From Stomatobaculum sp. (GTDB lineage: Bacteria > Bacillota_A > Clostridia > Lachnospirales > Lachnospiraceae), in the NCBI GenBank assembly GCA_017449925.1, contig JAFSYO010000133.1, positions 1-53,290 on the forward strand: DNA of 53,290 bases, given 5' to 3'. Below the pieces are notes generated by a model. That model saw only the letters and a list, made by a program, of their open reading frames with translations. It ran no database searches and had not been told where the DNA came from. Numbering within the stretch: the first letter of the stretch is position 1; every line of letters starts with the position of its first letter. This document shows, in pieces, positions 17,434 to 26,535 of the stretch. The position numbers and the translations under genes are program-made.

Positions 17434-17750
17434 CCGATCCTTGCTGGTATATGATGTGTATGTTTATCTGTTTTTCAGCTTTCCGGTAGTTTGTTCCTGG
17501 AGGACATAGATATGTAAAGCACGCATAAGCGGAAAGCTCTTAACGAGTGACGTCCCGACCGGGCCGTCTCACGACTTGTCTGAGCACAGTACCATAAGCT
17601 TAAGATATATTTGGCGCGAGTTGTCGGGAGACGGTCCTGTCCTCGAGGGACGTCAGGAGTTTAGAGTCTTTCCAGCAGCGTGCGGCACATATCCATGTAC
17701 TATAGTATACAGTAATCGGACTAGCTACATCATATACCAACAAGGGTCGG
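17434..17750. repeat. Long imperfect inverted repeat (hairpin/MITE-like)
   Basis: The ends 17434-17457 and 17727-17750 are reverse complements over 24 bases with two mismatches (inner core CATCATATACCA). Inside, about 17504-17590 and 17608-17698 are also reverse-complementary with gaps (shared blocks GATATGT, GCACGC, GGAAAG, TGACGTCCC, CCGTCTC), converging on the palindrome TAAGCTTA at 17595-17602. The whole 317 bp would fold into one long stem. I see no transposase and no obvious target duplication. It fills nearly all of the 350-bp divergent intergenic region and contains no convincing gene. Confidence 0.8.
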
Positions 17751-17776
17751 AAAATCAACACTTGTGGAGGTTTTGG

Positions 17777-20203
17777 ATGGGAAGAGCAAAATTTAAAATT
17801 CCCGGACTGATCTTACTGTTCCTTATATCGCTGGCAGTCTGGTTCCGGCTTTCGCCGAAGGGCGGGCCGGAGACCTCCGGCGTGACATATACGGTACTGT
17901 CGGAGCCGCGTATTCCGGTGCTGTGGGCACAGACCTGCGGACGCAAGATGGACGTGATGCACGGATATCTTTTGGATACGGACGCGGATATCGCCGCAGA
18001 TACGCTGATCATCCTTCCGGAAGACCGGAAGCTTACGCTTGAGGCGGAGGGAAACCGCCTGACCATCACCGGGATACGCTATGAGATCCGCACGCCGGAC
18101 CTCACGAACCTTGTCGAGAGGACGGAACTTTCGACAGAGGTGCGCCGGGCGGAGAACTTCAGTTTTGTCCTCCCGATCCAGAACCTTGTGCGGACAGGAA
18201 ACGAGTACCGCATGGACGTCATTCTGACGACGGTGGAGCACGGAGAGATCCATTATTATTCCAGAATCGCCTTTGACGAGACCGGCAGGGCGCCGGATAT
18301 GGCGGAGCTGGCGGAATCGTTCTCTGAGCGTAATTTCGATTACAACAGCGCCAGGGAGAATACGACTTATCTCGAGACCGGGGATACGGGAGACAACACG
18401 ACTTTCGGCCGGGTGGACCTGAAATCGAACTTCACACAGCTTACTTACGGCAGCCTGGACCTGCATCCCGTGGGGCAGGCGGATCTCCGTTTTCTGGAAT
18501 ACACCGGGAGTGTCGGAGTGCTGCAGAGGAATTTCGTGGCGGAAGGCGGGAGCGGAAAGGAGCTGCTCCGTTTCGAGATCTGTGAGAATTTTGTTATGAG
18601 AAAGGGTCCGGAGCGTCTCTACATGATGGACTACACCCGGACTATGCACGAGATCTTTACCGGGTCTGACAGCAGTTTTGAGGGCGACCGGATCATGCTG
18701 GGCGTCGGAGAGGACAGCAGCGTGCAGGCGGTGGCAAGTCCTGAGAAGGCCTATATTGCTTTTGTGTCCGCCGGCGACCTCTGGGTCGCGGATGCGGAAA
18801 AGAAGCGCTGCGTGAAGGTCTGGTCCTTCCGGAACGGACAGAACGCGGACATCCGCGGAGACTTTGCGAAACACGGAATCCGGGTGTTTTCCTGCGGGGA
18901 CGACGGAAATGTCCTCTTCGCCGTGTACGGTTATATGAACCGCGGAAACAGAGAAGGAAGCCGCGGGATCTCCCTGCTCCGGTACGATGCGCCGAAGAAC
19001 ACTGTGGCGGAAACTGCTTTCCTTCCTTACCCCGGCAGCTGGGAGGAACTGTACTCCGACGTGAGGATGCTGTCCCACCTGGGGGAGAACGGTATGTTGT
19101 ACCTGAAGCTGGGAAGGGCTTTCTGCGGTATCGATACTCTGAGCAATGAATACATCGTGATCAGCGAGTCACTGTCGGAGGGCAACTACGCGGTAAGCCC
19201 CTCGGGCTCTGATGTGGCCTGGCAGGACACGGACGAAGTCTTCGGGTCTCCCACGGTCCATTTCATGAACCTGGAAACCGGAACTAAGAAGGAGATCACT
19301 TCAGGCGAAGGACAGGTCCTGAAGCCCATCGGTTTTATCGGACGGGATCTGGTGGTCGGGATCGCTGAGAAAGAGAATATCTGGATCTTGAACGGAAAAG
19401 AGCGGGAGCTTCCCTTCAGCGCCATAGAGATCGTGGATGATGCCCTGGATTCCCAGGCGCACTATGAGGAGGCGGGGGCCCTGATCGCGGATGTCTGGTC
19501 GGAGGAGTCCCGGATCCATCTTTCCAAGGTGGTGAAGACCGGAGAAAACAGCTTCCACGCGTCCGGAACAGATACCATCGTATGCAATGTCAAACCGGAG
19601 GCGGCTGCTGCAGTTCCCTCGGAGATGACGGAGCTGAGGGAGAAGAGCTACGTGATCAATCTTCCGAAGGGGCTTTCCAGACACGCAGTCCGTGTTTCTG
19701 CGCCTCTTTCGGTCAGCTTTGAGAACTCGGCGGTGCTGGACTTTGCGGAGAACCTGAAATTCCGGCGGAGATTCGGCATTTACGGGCACGGAGCGTGGCT
19801 TGGCAGCGCGGAGACCGCAGGAAGAGCCATGGAAAAAGCCTACGGCAGCATGGGGCTTGCCAGGTACAGCGGCAGCATGTTCTACTGCAGGGCGGCAACG
19901 CCTTCCATCCGCACACTGCGGAATGTTGACGCGCATGTATCTTCGCTTCTGGCTGCGAAGGAGGATGGCTCTTCTCTTGATCTGTACGGCGCGCCGCTCA
20001 GATCTGTACTTTATTTCGTAAACAAAGGGTACCCGGTACTGGGCTGGACAGAAGACGGAGCACCGCAGGTCATCTATGCCTATGACCAGACCTCGGTTTC
20101 CGTCTACGACCCGGGAGCGGACAGCTGGAACAGAATGTCCCAGTCTGAAGCGGAGGAGCTTTTCCTGAGAGGAAGAAACGATTTTTCGTGCCTCCCCAAA
20201 TAA
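17777..20203 (+). CDS. Large membrane-anchored protein, unknown function, C-terminal C39-like region
   Basis: 808 residues, not assigned to a family. A single N-terminal helix (about 9-24, PGLILLFLISLAVWF) anchors it, with the rest probably outside. The middle (about 100-640) is beta-rich with repeated blade-like segments (VASPEKAYIAFVSAGDLWVADAEK and similar; PSGSDVAWQDTDEVFG), suggesting a TolB/propeller-like fold. The last ~150 residues (YGHGAWLGSAETAGRAMEKAY ... GAPQVIYAYDQTSVSVYDPG) resemble the layout of a C39-type papain-like peptidase, but no Cys/His pair sits at the expected places. ATG 17777 is chosen because TGGAGG lies 6 bases upstream; the longer frame from 17576 would start inside the inverted repeat. 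It is followed by a separate murA promoter. Confidence 0.75.
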   Translation: MGRAKFKIPGLILLFLISLAVWFRLSPKGGPETSGVTYTVLSEPRIPVLWAQTCGRKMDVMHGYLLDTDADIAADTLIILPEDRKLTLEAEGNRLTITGIRYEIRTPDLTNLVERTELSTEVRRAENFSFVLPIQNLVRTGNEYRMDVILTTVEHGEIHYYSRIAFDETGRAPDMAELAESFSERNFDYNSARENTTYLETGDTGDNTTFGRVDLKSNFTQLTYGSLDLHPVGQADLRFLEYTGSVGVLQRNFVAEGGSGKELLRFEICENFVMRKGPERLYMMDYTRTMHEIFTGSDSSFEGDRIMLGVGEDSSVQAVASPEKAYIAFVSAGDLWVADAEKKRCVKVWSFRNGQNADIRGDFAKHGIRVFSCGDDGNVLFAVYGYMNRGNREGSRGISLLRYDAPKNTVAETAFLPYPGSWEELYSDVRMLSHLGENGMLYLKLGRAFCGIDTLSNEYIVISESLSEGNYAVSPSGSDVAWQDTDEVFGSPTVHFMNLETGTKKEITSGEGQVLKPIGFIGRDLVVGIAEKENIWILNGKERELPFSAIEIVDDALDSQAHYEEAGALIADVWSEESRIHLSKVVKTGENSFHASGTDTIVCNVKPEAAAAVPSEMTELREKSYVINLPKGLSRHAVRVSAPLSVSFENSAVLDFAENLKFRRRFGIYGHGAWLGSAETAGRAMEKAYGSMGLARYSGSMFYCRAATPSIRTLRNVDAHVSSLLAAKEDGSSLDLYGAPLRSVLYFVNKGYPVLGWTEDGAPQVIYAYDQTSVSVYDPGADSWNRMSQSEAEELFLRGRNDFSCLPK

Positions 20204-20247
20204 CCTCCGGGCGGAAAGCCGGCAGCCTGGGCAGTTATGGTAAACCG

Positions 20248-20276
20248 TTTACGAATCAATGCGCCTGTGTTATAGT
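20248..20276 (+). promoter_or_regulatory. murA promoter
   Basis: TTTACG (20248-20253) and TATAGT (20271-20276) are spaced by 17 bp, about 89 bp upstream of the murA ATG. This separates murA from the preceding large gene. The leader 20277-20364 shows no recognisable riboswitch. Confidence 0.75.
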
Positions 20277-20364
20277 AAATAACAAGGGTAAAAACCCTGA
20301 TCATGCGGCGGGTATACAGGTACACCTGCCGGCAGAAGTTTTGAACCTGAAAAGAGGAATCATA

Positions 20365-21657
20365 ATGTCTCAGTATATTATGAGGGGCGGCGTCCCGCTG
20401 ACAGGAGAGGTCATCGTCAGCGGAGCAAAGAACGCGGCTCTTGGAATTCTTGCGGCGGCAGTGATGACAGATGAAGATGTCTGCATCGATAACCTGCCGG
20501 ACGTAAAAGATATCAATATGATGCTGGACGCCATCCGGGAGATCGGAGCGAAGGTAGAGCGGAACGGCAGCCATAGCGTCACGATCAACGCGTCCTCCAT
20601 CCACGAGCTCAGCGTGGAAAGCGAATACATGTCGAGGATCAGGGCGTCCTACTATCTGATCGGCGCGCTGCTCGGGAAATATAAGAGCGCCGACGTGCCG
20701 CTTCCCGGCGGCTGCGCCATCGGTGCCAGGCCCATCGACCAGCACCTGAAGGGCTTCCGTGCCCTCGGGGCGGATGTCAAGGTGACCAACGGAAAAGTCA
20801 AGGCAGAGGCAGTCAGCCTTACAGGCAATCATATTTATCTGGATATCGTTTCAGTCGGAGCCACCATTAACATTATGATGGCTGCTTCGCTTGCCCAGGG
20901 AAGAACAGTTCTTGAGAACGCCGCCAAGGAACCCCACATCGTCGATGTGGCGAACTTCCTGAACAGTATGGGAGCCAATATCAAGGGCGCCGGTACGGAT
21001 GTCATCCGGATCCGCGGAGTGGAAAAGCTGCACGGCACCACCTATTCCATCATCCCGGACCAGATCGAGGCGGGCACCTTCATGTTCGCCGCGGCCATCA
21101 CCAAAGGCGATGTCCTGGTCAGGAACCTGATCCCGAAGCACATGGAAGCTATTGGCGCGAAGCTGAAGGAGATGGGATGCGAGCTCCTGGAGTTTGACGA
21201 CGCCATCCGCGTCATCGGACCGGAGCGCCTCCGCACCACAAATGTGAAGACGCTGCCCTATCCGGGATTCCCTACGGATATGCAGTCCCAGGCCGGCACT
21301 GCCCTGGCGCTGGCCAAGGGCACCAGTCTTGTGGTCGAAAGCATTTTTGAGAACCGCTTCCGGTACCTCGACGAACTGGCCCGCATGGGAGCGAACTTCA
21401 AGGTGGAAGGGAACACGGCGATCATCACAGGAATCAAACGCTTTACCGCAGCGGATATCAAGGCCTGCGATCTGAGAGCCGGCGCTGCGCTGGTGATGGC
21501 GGGACTTTCCGCCGAAGGCTGCACGACGCTTTCCGATATCCACTTCGTCCAGAGAGGCTATGAACATTTCGACCAGAAGCTTCAGGGCCTCGGTGCTGAT
21601 ATCCGCATCGTCGAGAATGAAGAAGATATCCGGAAATTTAAGATGCGGGAGATGTGA
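20365..21657 (+). CDS. murA: UDP-N-acetylglucosamine 1-carboxyvinyltransferase
   Basis: First committed step of peptidoglycan synthesis: transfers enolpyruvate from phosphoenolpyruvate to UDP-GlcNAc. Lys22 lies in [11 protein letters not shown], and the catalytic Cys117 in [14 protein letters not shown] is present, so a fosfomycin-sensitive form is expected from that residue. Other family blocks are EAGTFMFAA and PTDMQSQ (near residue 305). ATG 20365 follows AAAGAGGAAT; an upstream in-frame extension lacks homology. 430 residues is typical. Many Firmicutes have two MurA paralogues; which one this is cannot be said. Confidence 0.96.
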   Translation: MSQYIMRGGVPLTGEVIVSGAKNAALGILAAAVMTDEDVCIDNLPDVKDINMMLDAIREIGAKVERNGSHSVTINASSIHELSVESEYMSRIRASYYLIGALLGKYKSADVPLPGGCAIGARPIDQHLKGFRALGADVKVTNGKVKAEAVSLTGNHIYLDIVSVGATINIMMAASLAQGRTVLENAAKEPHIVDVANFLNSMGANIKGAGTDVIRIRGVEKLHGTTYSIIPDQIEAGTFMFAAAITKGDVLVRNLIPKHMEAIGAKLKEMGCELLEFDDAIRVIGPERLRTTNVKTLPYPGFPTDMQSQAGTALALAKGTSLVVESIFENRFRYLDELARMGANFKVEGNTAIITGIKRFTAADIKACDLRAGAALVMAGLSAEGCTTLSDIHFVQRGYEHFDQKLQGLGADIRIVENEEDIRKFKMREM

Positions 21658-21718
21658 CGGCCCCGGACCGGAGCTGTCAGTAAAAAACTGGAAGGTAAAA
21701 CAAAGGATAGAAAACAAT

Positions 21719-22900
21719 ATGGAGAGAAGGCTTTTTACATCGGAGTCCGTGACGGAAGGACATCCTGACAAAATCTGCGACCAGATCTCTGACGCAGTCC
21801 TGGACGCGATCCTGGAACAGGACCCGCAGGGGCGCGTCGCATGCGAGACCAGCACCACCACGGGACTTGTGGTGCTGATGGGAGAGATCACCACGAAGGC
21901 CCACATCGATTACCAGCAGATCGTCCGCGATACCGTGCGGGATATCGGCTACACAAGAGGCAAATACGGATTTGACTGCGACACCTGCGCGGTCCTTACG
22001 GCGATCCACGAACAGTCTCCGGACATTGCCCAGGGCGTTGACCGGGCGCTGGAAGCCCGGGAGGGAAGCGAAGAGGAACTCCTGAACACCGGCGCCGGCG
22101 ATCAGGGTCTGATGTTCGGTTTCGCCTGCAGGGAGACAGAGGAGCTGATGCCTTATCCCATCGCACTGGCCCACGCCCTTTGCAGAAGACTTGCGGAGGT
22201 CCGGAAGAGCAGGATCATCCCCTATCTCCGGCCGGACGGGAAGAGCCAGGTGACTGTGGAATATGATGAAAACGGGAAGCCGGTACGGATCGACGCGGTG
22301 GTCCTTTCCACCCAGCACGATCCGGATGTCACTCAGATGCAGATCCATGAGGACATCCGCAAGTATGTGTTCAATGAAGTCCTGCCCCCGGAAATGATCG
22401 ATGATAACACCCGGTTCTATATCAACCCCACAGGAAGATTCGTCATCGGAGGCCCCAACGGCGACTCCGGCCTGACCGGCAGAAAGATCATCGTCGACAC
22501 CTACGGCGGCTACGCCCGTCACGGCGGCGGTGCCTTCTCCGGAAAGGACCCGACCAAGGTGGACAGCTCCGCCTGCTACGCAGCCCGCTATGTGGCTAAG
22601 AACCTGGTTGCGGCGGGTCTTGCGGATGCCGCAGAGATCCAGCTGTCCTACGCCATCGGCGTCGCGACCCCCACTTCGGTGTCCGTGAACACCTTCGGCA
22701 CCGGAAAGCTTTCGGACAGCAGGCTTTGCGAGATCGTCCGAAAGGAATTTGACCTCCGTCCCGCGGCCATTATCCGCGCCCTGGACCTCAGGCGGCCTAT
22801 CTATCGGCAGACTGCGTCCTACGGTCATTTCGGAAGAAATGACCTGGATCTTCCCTGGGAGAAGACGGACCGCGTCGATGCGCTGAAGATGTACCTTTGA
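21719..22900 (+). CDS. metK: S-adenosylmethionine synthetase
   Basis: Makes S-adenosylmethionine from methionine and ATP; the product also feeds the radical-SAM enzyme ScfB. Signatures are GHPDK at residues 14-18, [32 protein letters not shown] and the C-terminal TASYGHFGR. The length of 393 residues is normal. The start is ATG 21719 with AAAGGATAG upstream; the 61-bp gap after murA is too short for a SAM riboswitch and none is seen. It lies in a run of closely spaced plus-strand genes reaching 30580. Confidence 0.97.
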   Translation: MERRLFTSESVTEGHPDKICDQISDAVLDAILEQDPQGRVACETSTTTGLVVLMGEITTKAHIDYQQIVRDTVRDIGYTRGKYGFDCDTCAVLTAIHEQSPDIAQGVDRALEAREGSEEELLNTGAGDQGLMFGFACRETEELMPYPIALAHALCRRLAEVRKSRIIPYLRPDGKSQVTVEYDENGKPVRIDAVVLSTQHDPDVTQMQIHEDIRKYVFNEVLPPEMIDDNTRFYINPTGRFVIGGPNGDSGLTGRKIIVDTYGGYARHGGGAFSGKDPTKVDSSACYAARYVAKNLVAAGLADAAEIQLSYAIGVATPTSVSVNTFGTGKLSDSRLCEIVRKEFDLRPAAIIRALDLRRPIYRQTASYGHFGRNDLDLPWEKTDRVDALKMYL

Positions 22901-22927
22901 TTTGACTGAGACACGGAGGGACTGTCT

Positions 22928-23986
22928 GTGAAACAGACCAGAATCAGACTGTACGGCTCGGTCCTGATGATCATCATTATTCCCATGGCGTTGTTTCTCC
23001 TGGGAATCTGGAAGAACAGCGATTCCCATCTGACCACGCAGGTGCTCACTTCGGGGATCGCTGTCCTTGTCGTTGTGGGCTTTTCCATGGCGGCGTGGAT
23101 CTACAGCGGGATCATCCGGCCTCTGGAAAAGCTGCATCAGGCGATGAATGAGATTAAAGAAGGAAACCTGGACAAGGCCCTGGACGCGGAGGATGTCGAA
23201 GGCGAGATCCGGCAGCTGATGGAGGATTTCGAGGAGATGCGGATCCGCCTGAAGGAGAATCAGGAGGAGAAGCTGCAGTACGACCGGGACAACAAGGAAT
23301 TGATCAGCAACATCACCCATGACCTGAAGACGCCCATCACCTCCATCAAGGGATACGTGGAGGGGATCCTGGACGGCGTCGCCAGAAGCCCTGAGCAGAT
23401 GAACCGCTACATCCGCACCATCTACAACAAGGCGAACGACATGGACCACCTGATCGACGAGCTGACTTTTTACACGAAGATCGACGCCAACCGCATCCCC
23501 TACAATTTTGAAAAAGTGCGGGTCAGTGACTTTTTCCGGGACTGCGCCGACGAAGTGGGAATGGAGATGGAAGCCGGCGGAATAAACTTTTCCTATATCA
23601 GCGACGTCCGGGAGGATGTGGTGGTGATCGCGGACGCGGAGCAGATGAAGCGCGTTGTCAACAACATCATCAGCAATTCCGTGAAGTACAATGACAAGGA
23701 AAACCCCGAGATCACCCTGCGGCTTCAGGATGACGGCGACTTCGTGCAGGTGGAGATCGAGGACAACGGGCGCGGGATCGCCCGGGAGGATCTTCCGAAC
23801 ATTTTCAATCGTTTCTACCGCGCAGACACCGCCAGGACCGCTTCCAAAGGAGGCAGCGGCATCGGGCTTTCCATTGTGAGAAAGATCATCGAGGACCACG
23901 GCGGGCGCGTCTGGGCCCAGAGTGAACCCGGCAAAGGAACGAAGATCATCTTTTCCCTGAGAAAATACATGGAAGGAGAAACTTAG
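22928..23986 (+). CDS. Two-component sensor histidine kinase
   Basis: A 352-residue membrane kinase. Two transmembrane helices (about 8-27 and 40-60) with a very short external loop precede a HAMP linker (about 60-115). The H-box NITHDLKTPITSIKGY has phospho-acceptor His131. The ATP-binding domain has NNIISNSVKYN, EDNGRGIAREDLPNIFNRFYR and GGSGIGLSIVRKII. The tiny external loop suggests intramembrane sensing. The start is GTG 22928 after GGAGGG. Its stop is 1 bp before its response regulator start. Confidence 0.93.
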   Translation: MKQTRIRLYGSVLMIIIIPMALFLLGIWKNSDSHLTTQVLTSGIAVLVVVGFSMAAWIYSGIIRPLEKLHQAMNEIKEGNLDKALDAEDVEGEIRQLMEDFEEMRIRLKENQEEKLQYDRDNKELISNITHDLKTPITSIKGYVEGILDGVARSPEQMNRYIRTIYNKANDMDHLIDELTFYTKIDANRIPYNFEKVRVSDFFRDCADEVGMEMEAGGINFSYISDVREDVVVIADAEQMKRVVNNIISNSVKYNDKENPEITLRLQDDGDFVQVEIEDNGRGIAREDLPNIFNRFYRADTARTASKGGSGIGLSIVRKIIEDHGGRVWAQSEPGKGTKIIFSLRKYMEGET

Positions 23987-23987
23987 C

Positions 23988-24671
23988 GTGAGCAGGATCC
24001 TGATCATCGAGGACGACAGAAGCATCGCGGAACTGGAACGCGATTATCTGGAAATCAACGGATTTGAGACCACCATCTGCAACGACGGGCAGGAGGGACT
24101 GAAGGAAGCACTGGAGGGTGAGTACGATCTCATCATTCTGGACCTGATGCTCCCCGGAGCGGACGGATTCGAGATCTGCCGCATCGTGCGGGAGAAAAAG
24201 AACACGCCGATCATCATCGTCAGCGCGAAGCACGAGGACATCGACAAGATCCGCGGACTGGGGCTCGGCGCGGACGATTACATCACCAAGCCCTTTTCTC
24301 CCGGAGAGATGGTGGCAAGAGTCAAGGCCCACCTGAACCGCTATGAACGTCTGGTGGGACAGAGCCGTTCCGAGATCCTGGAGATCCGGGGGCTGAAGAT
24401 CGACCGCACCAGCCGCCAGGTCTGGGTGAACGGGGAGGAGAAGATCTTTACGGCCAAGGAATTCGATCTTCTCTCATTCCTGGCGTCCAATCCGAACCAT
24501 GTGTATACCAGAGAAGAACTGTTCCGGGAGATCTGGGGCTTGGAGAGCATCGGAGACATCGCGACGGTCACGGTGCACATCAAGAAGATCCGTGAAAAGA
24601 TCGAGCTTAACTCGGCGAAACCGCAGTACATAGAAACGATCTGGGGCGTGGGCTACAGATTTAAAGTCTGA
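23988..24671 (+). CDS. OmpR/PhoB-type response regulator (partner of upstream kinase)
   Basis: 227 residues: a receiver domain with acidic ED/DD near residues 8-10, phospho-acceptor Asp52 (LIILDLMLPGADG), Thr/Lys switch residues (VSAKH and TKPFSP), then a winged-helix DNA-binding domain (about 130-227; YTREELFREIWG, TVTVHIKKIREKIE, YIETIWGVGYRF). The start is GTG 23988, with AAGGAG in the end of the kinase gene. Immediate adjacency makes the pair with the preceding kinase very likely. Confidence 0.95.
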   Translation: MSRILIIEDDRSIAELERDYLEINGFETTICNDGQEGLKEALEGEYDLIILDLMLPGADGFEICRIVREKKNTPIIIVSAKHEDIDKIRGLGLGADDYITKPFSPGEMVARVKAHLNRYERLVGQSRSEILEIRGLKIDRTSRQVWVNGEEKIFTAKEFDLLSFLASNPNHVYTREELFREIWGLESIGDIATVTVHIKKIREKIELNSAKPQYIETIWGVGYRFKV

Positions 24672-24683
24672 GGAAGGAGAATT

Positions 24684-25391
24684 ATGGATCAGATCAACAT
24701 TCTGGTAGTGGACGATGAGAAAGAGATCGCTGAGCTGGTGGAGATCTATCTGGTCAGCGATGGTTATCATGTCTCCAAGGCGAAGAATGCCCAGGAGGGA
24801 CTGGACATCCTTACCAGGGAGGATATCCACCTGGTGCTCCTGGACATCATGATGCCGGGAATGAACGGCCTGGAGATGTGCCAGAAGATCCGCGAGACGA
24901 AGAATATCCCGATCATCATGCTCAGCGCCAAGAGCACGGATCTGGACAAGATCAAGGGACTTGGCACCGGCGCGGACGATTACGTCACGAAGCCCTTCAA
25001 TCCTCTGGAGCTGACTGCCAGAGTCAAGAGCCAGCTGCGCCGCTACATGCAGCTGAATCCCAACAGCAAGCCTGCCGGAGAGAAGAACCAGAGCGAGATC
25101 ACCGTCCGGAACCTGACCATCAACCGCGACAACCACAAGGTCACCATCGACGGCGAAGAGATCCGCCTCACCCCCATCGAGTTCGACATTCTGTTCCTTC
25201 TTGCCAGCAACCCGGGCAAAGTCTTTTCCACAGACGAGATCTTCGAGCGGGTATGGAACGAGAAGGTCTATGAAGCGAACAACACTGTGATGGTGCATAT
25301 CCGCCGGCTTCGCGGAAAAATGAAGGAGGACACCAGAACAGACAAGATCATCACGACTGTCTGGGGTGTGGTATACAAGATTGAAAAATAA
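24684..25391 (+). CDS. OmpR-type response regulator, VanR-like
   Basis: 235 residues with receiver Asp54 (LVLLDIMMPGMNG), SAKSTD and TKPFNPLELTARV, then a winged-helix domain (TPIEFDILFLLASNPGKVFS, MVHIRRLRGKMKED, ITTVWGVVYKIEK). Its nearest recognisable relatives are VanR-type regulators, but there are no van ligase genes here, so no glycopeptide-resistance role is implied. AAGGAG precedes ATG 24684. It overlaps the downstream kinase gene, opposite in order to the preceding kinase/regulator pair. Confidence 0.94.
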   Translation: MDQINILVVDDEKEIAELVEIYLVSDGYHVSKAKNAQEGLDILTREDIHLVLLDIMMPGMNGLEMCQKIRETKNIPIIMLSAKSTDLDKIKGLGTGADDYVTKPFNPLELTARVKSQLRRYMQLNPNSKPAGEKNQSEITVRNLTINRDNHKVTIDGEEIRLTPIEFDILFLLASNPGKVFSTDEIFERVWNEKVYEANNTVMVHIRRLRGKMKEDTRTDKIITTVWGVVYKIEK

Positions 25392-26535
25392 AACGGAAAC
25401 CGCCGGCGAAAGCTTTCGGAAAAAGGTGCTTTCCGGGATCATCTACAGCCTCGTGATCACTCTGATCGCGGAGTTCTTCCTGATCCGGAACCTTCTGACA
25501 GCGGCAGATTACGTACATGAGACAGACCCGGAGAATTCCGCGGCGGCATCGCTGTCGGATTTCCGCGTAGTTGCGGTCCTCCTGCTTCTCCTGTTCGGCA
25601 TCTGCCTGTTTGCCACGGTCTTCTGGTTCCTGCAGAGAAAATCCTTTGTGTATATCGACCGGATCTCCGATACGATGAAGACCATCGCCGGAGGAGACCT
25701 GAACGCCTTTGTGGAGGTGGAAGGGGACGACGAGTTTTCCGGAATGGCGGAGAACCTGAACCTGATGACTGCGGATATCCGGGACCTCATGGACCGGGAG
25801 CGGGAGGCGGAGCGGTCGAAGAACGAACTGATCACGAACATCGCCCACGACTTAAGGACCCCGCTGACTTCCATTATCGGCTACCTGGAGATCCTGACTC
25901 AGAAAAAGGATCTTCCGGAGGAGACCCGGAACCGCTATATCGAGATCGCCTACACAAAGTCAAAGAAGCTGCAGCAGCTGATCAACGATCTGTTCGGCTT
26001 CACAAAGCTGAGCTACGGGAAAATCGCCATGCGGGTTTCCAAGATCGACCTGGTAAAGCTTTTAAGCCAGCTTCTCACCGAGTTCTACCCGAATTTTGAG
26101 GAGGCGGGCCTCCAGTACGAGCTGGAGTCCAATGTGCCGGCCCTCATGATCACCGCGGATCCGAACCTTCTGGCCAGACTTTTCGACAACCTGATCAACA
26201 ACGCCATCAAGTACGGCGCCGAAGGAAAACGGATCAGGGTGAAGGTGCACGGGACCGACACCCTGGCGGAAGTCCGGGTGATCAACTACGGAAAAGTGAT
26301 CCCGGCGGACGAACTGCCCCTGATCTTCGACAAGTTTTACCGCGTGGAGCAGTCGAGGTCTTCCAGCACCGGCGGGACCGGTCTGGGACTCGCCATTGCG
26401 AAGAACATCGTGGAAATGCACGGCGGGACTATCACGGTGACCAGCGACCTGTCCGGAACGTCCTTTAACGTGACGCTGCCGGTCCATTTTGATATCGACA
26501 AGGAAAAATTCGCAAATGCCATCGATCGAAGTTGA
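25366..26535 (+). CDS. VanS-like sensor histidine kinase
   Basis: 389 residues: a short N-terminus, a helix at about 22-42 (VLSGIIYSLVITLIAEFFLI), a small external loop, a second helix (about 65-88), HAMP, the H-box NIAHDLRTPLTSIIGYLE with His161, then the ATPase region (NNAIKYGAEG, LIFDKFYRVEQSRSSSTGGTGLGLAIAKNIVEMHGG). The start is uncertain: GTG 25366 overlaps the regulator by 26 bp, TTG 25381 is an alternative, and neither has a strong ribosome-binding site, so translational coupling is likely. Its end overlaps the next gene by 20 bp, tying it to the ABC-2 locus. Confidence 0.9.
   Translation: MWYTRLKNKTETAGESFRKKVLSGIIYSLVITLIAEFFLIRNLLTAADYVHETDPENSAAASLSDFRVVAVLLLLLFGICLFATVFWFLQRKSFVYIDRISDTMKTIAGGDLNAFVEVEGDDEFSGMAENLNLMTADIRDLMDREREAERSKNELITNIAHDLRTPLTSIIGYLEILTQKKDLPEETRNRYIEIAYTKSKKLQQLINDLFGFTKLSYGKIAMRVSKIDLVKLLSQLLTEFYPNFEEAGLQYELESNVPALMITADPNLLARLFDNLINNAIKYGAEGKRIRVKVHGTDTLAEVRVINYGKVIPADELPLIFDKFYRVEQSRSSSTGGTGLGLAIAKNIVEMHGGTITVTSDLSGTSFNVTLPVHFDIDKEKFANAIDRS

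Noticed and set aside
17576..17776. Upstream extension of the large gene at 17777
   Set aside because: The extension lies inside the inverted repeat, lacks a ribosome-binding site and would put about 67 polar residues before the membrane anchor.
21658..21718. SAM riboswitch before metK
   Set aside because: The gap is only 61 bp and shows none of the conserved SAM-I or SAM-IV core elements; metK appears to be read from upstream.
21677..24025. 782-residue minus-strand open frame across metK and the kinase
   Set aside because: It spans two confidently identified genes and their junction on the other strand; its sequence is His/Val/Asp-rich with no domain.
24684..26535. Vancomycin-resistance regulator pair
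   Set aside because: Similarity to VanR/VanS is at family level only; no ligase, dehydrogenase or dipeptidase genes are present.
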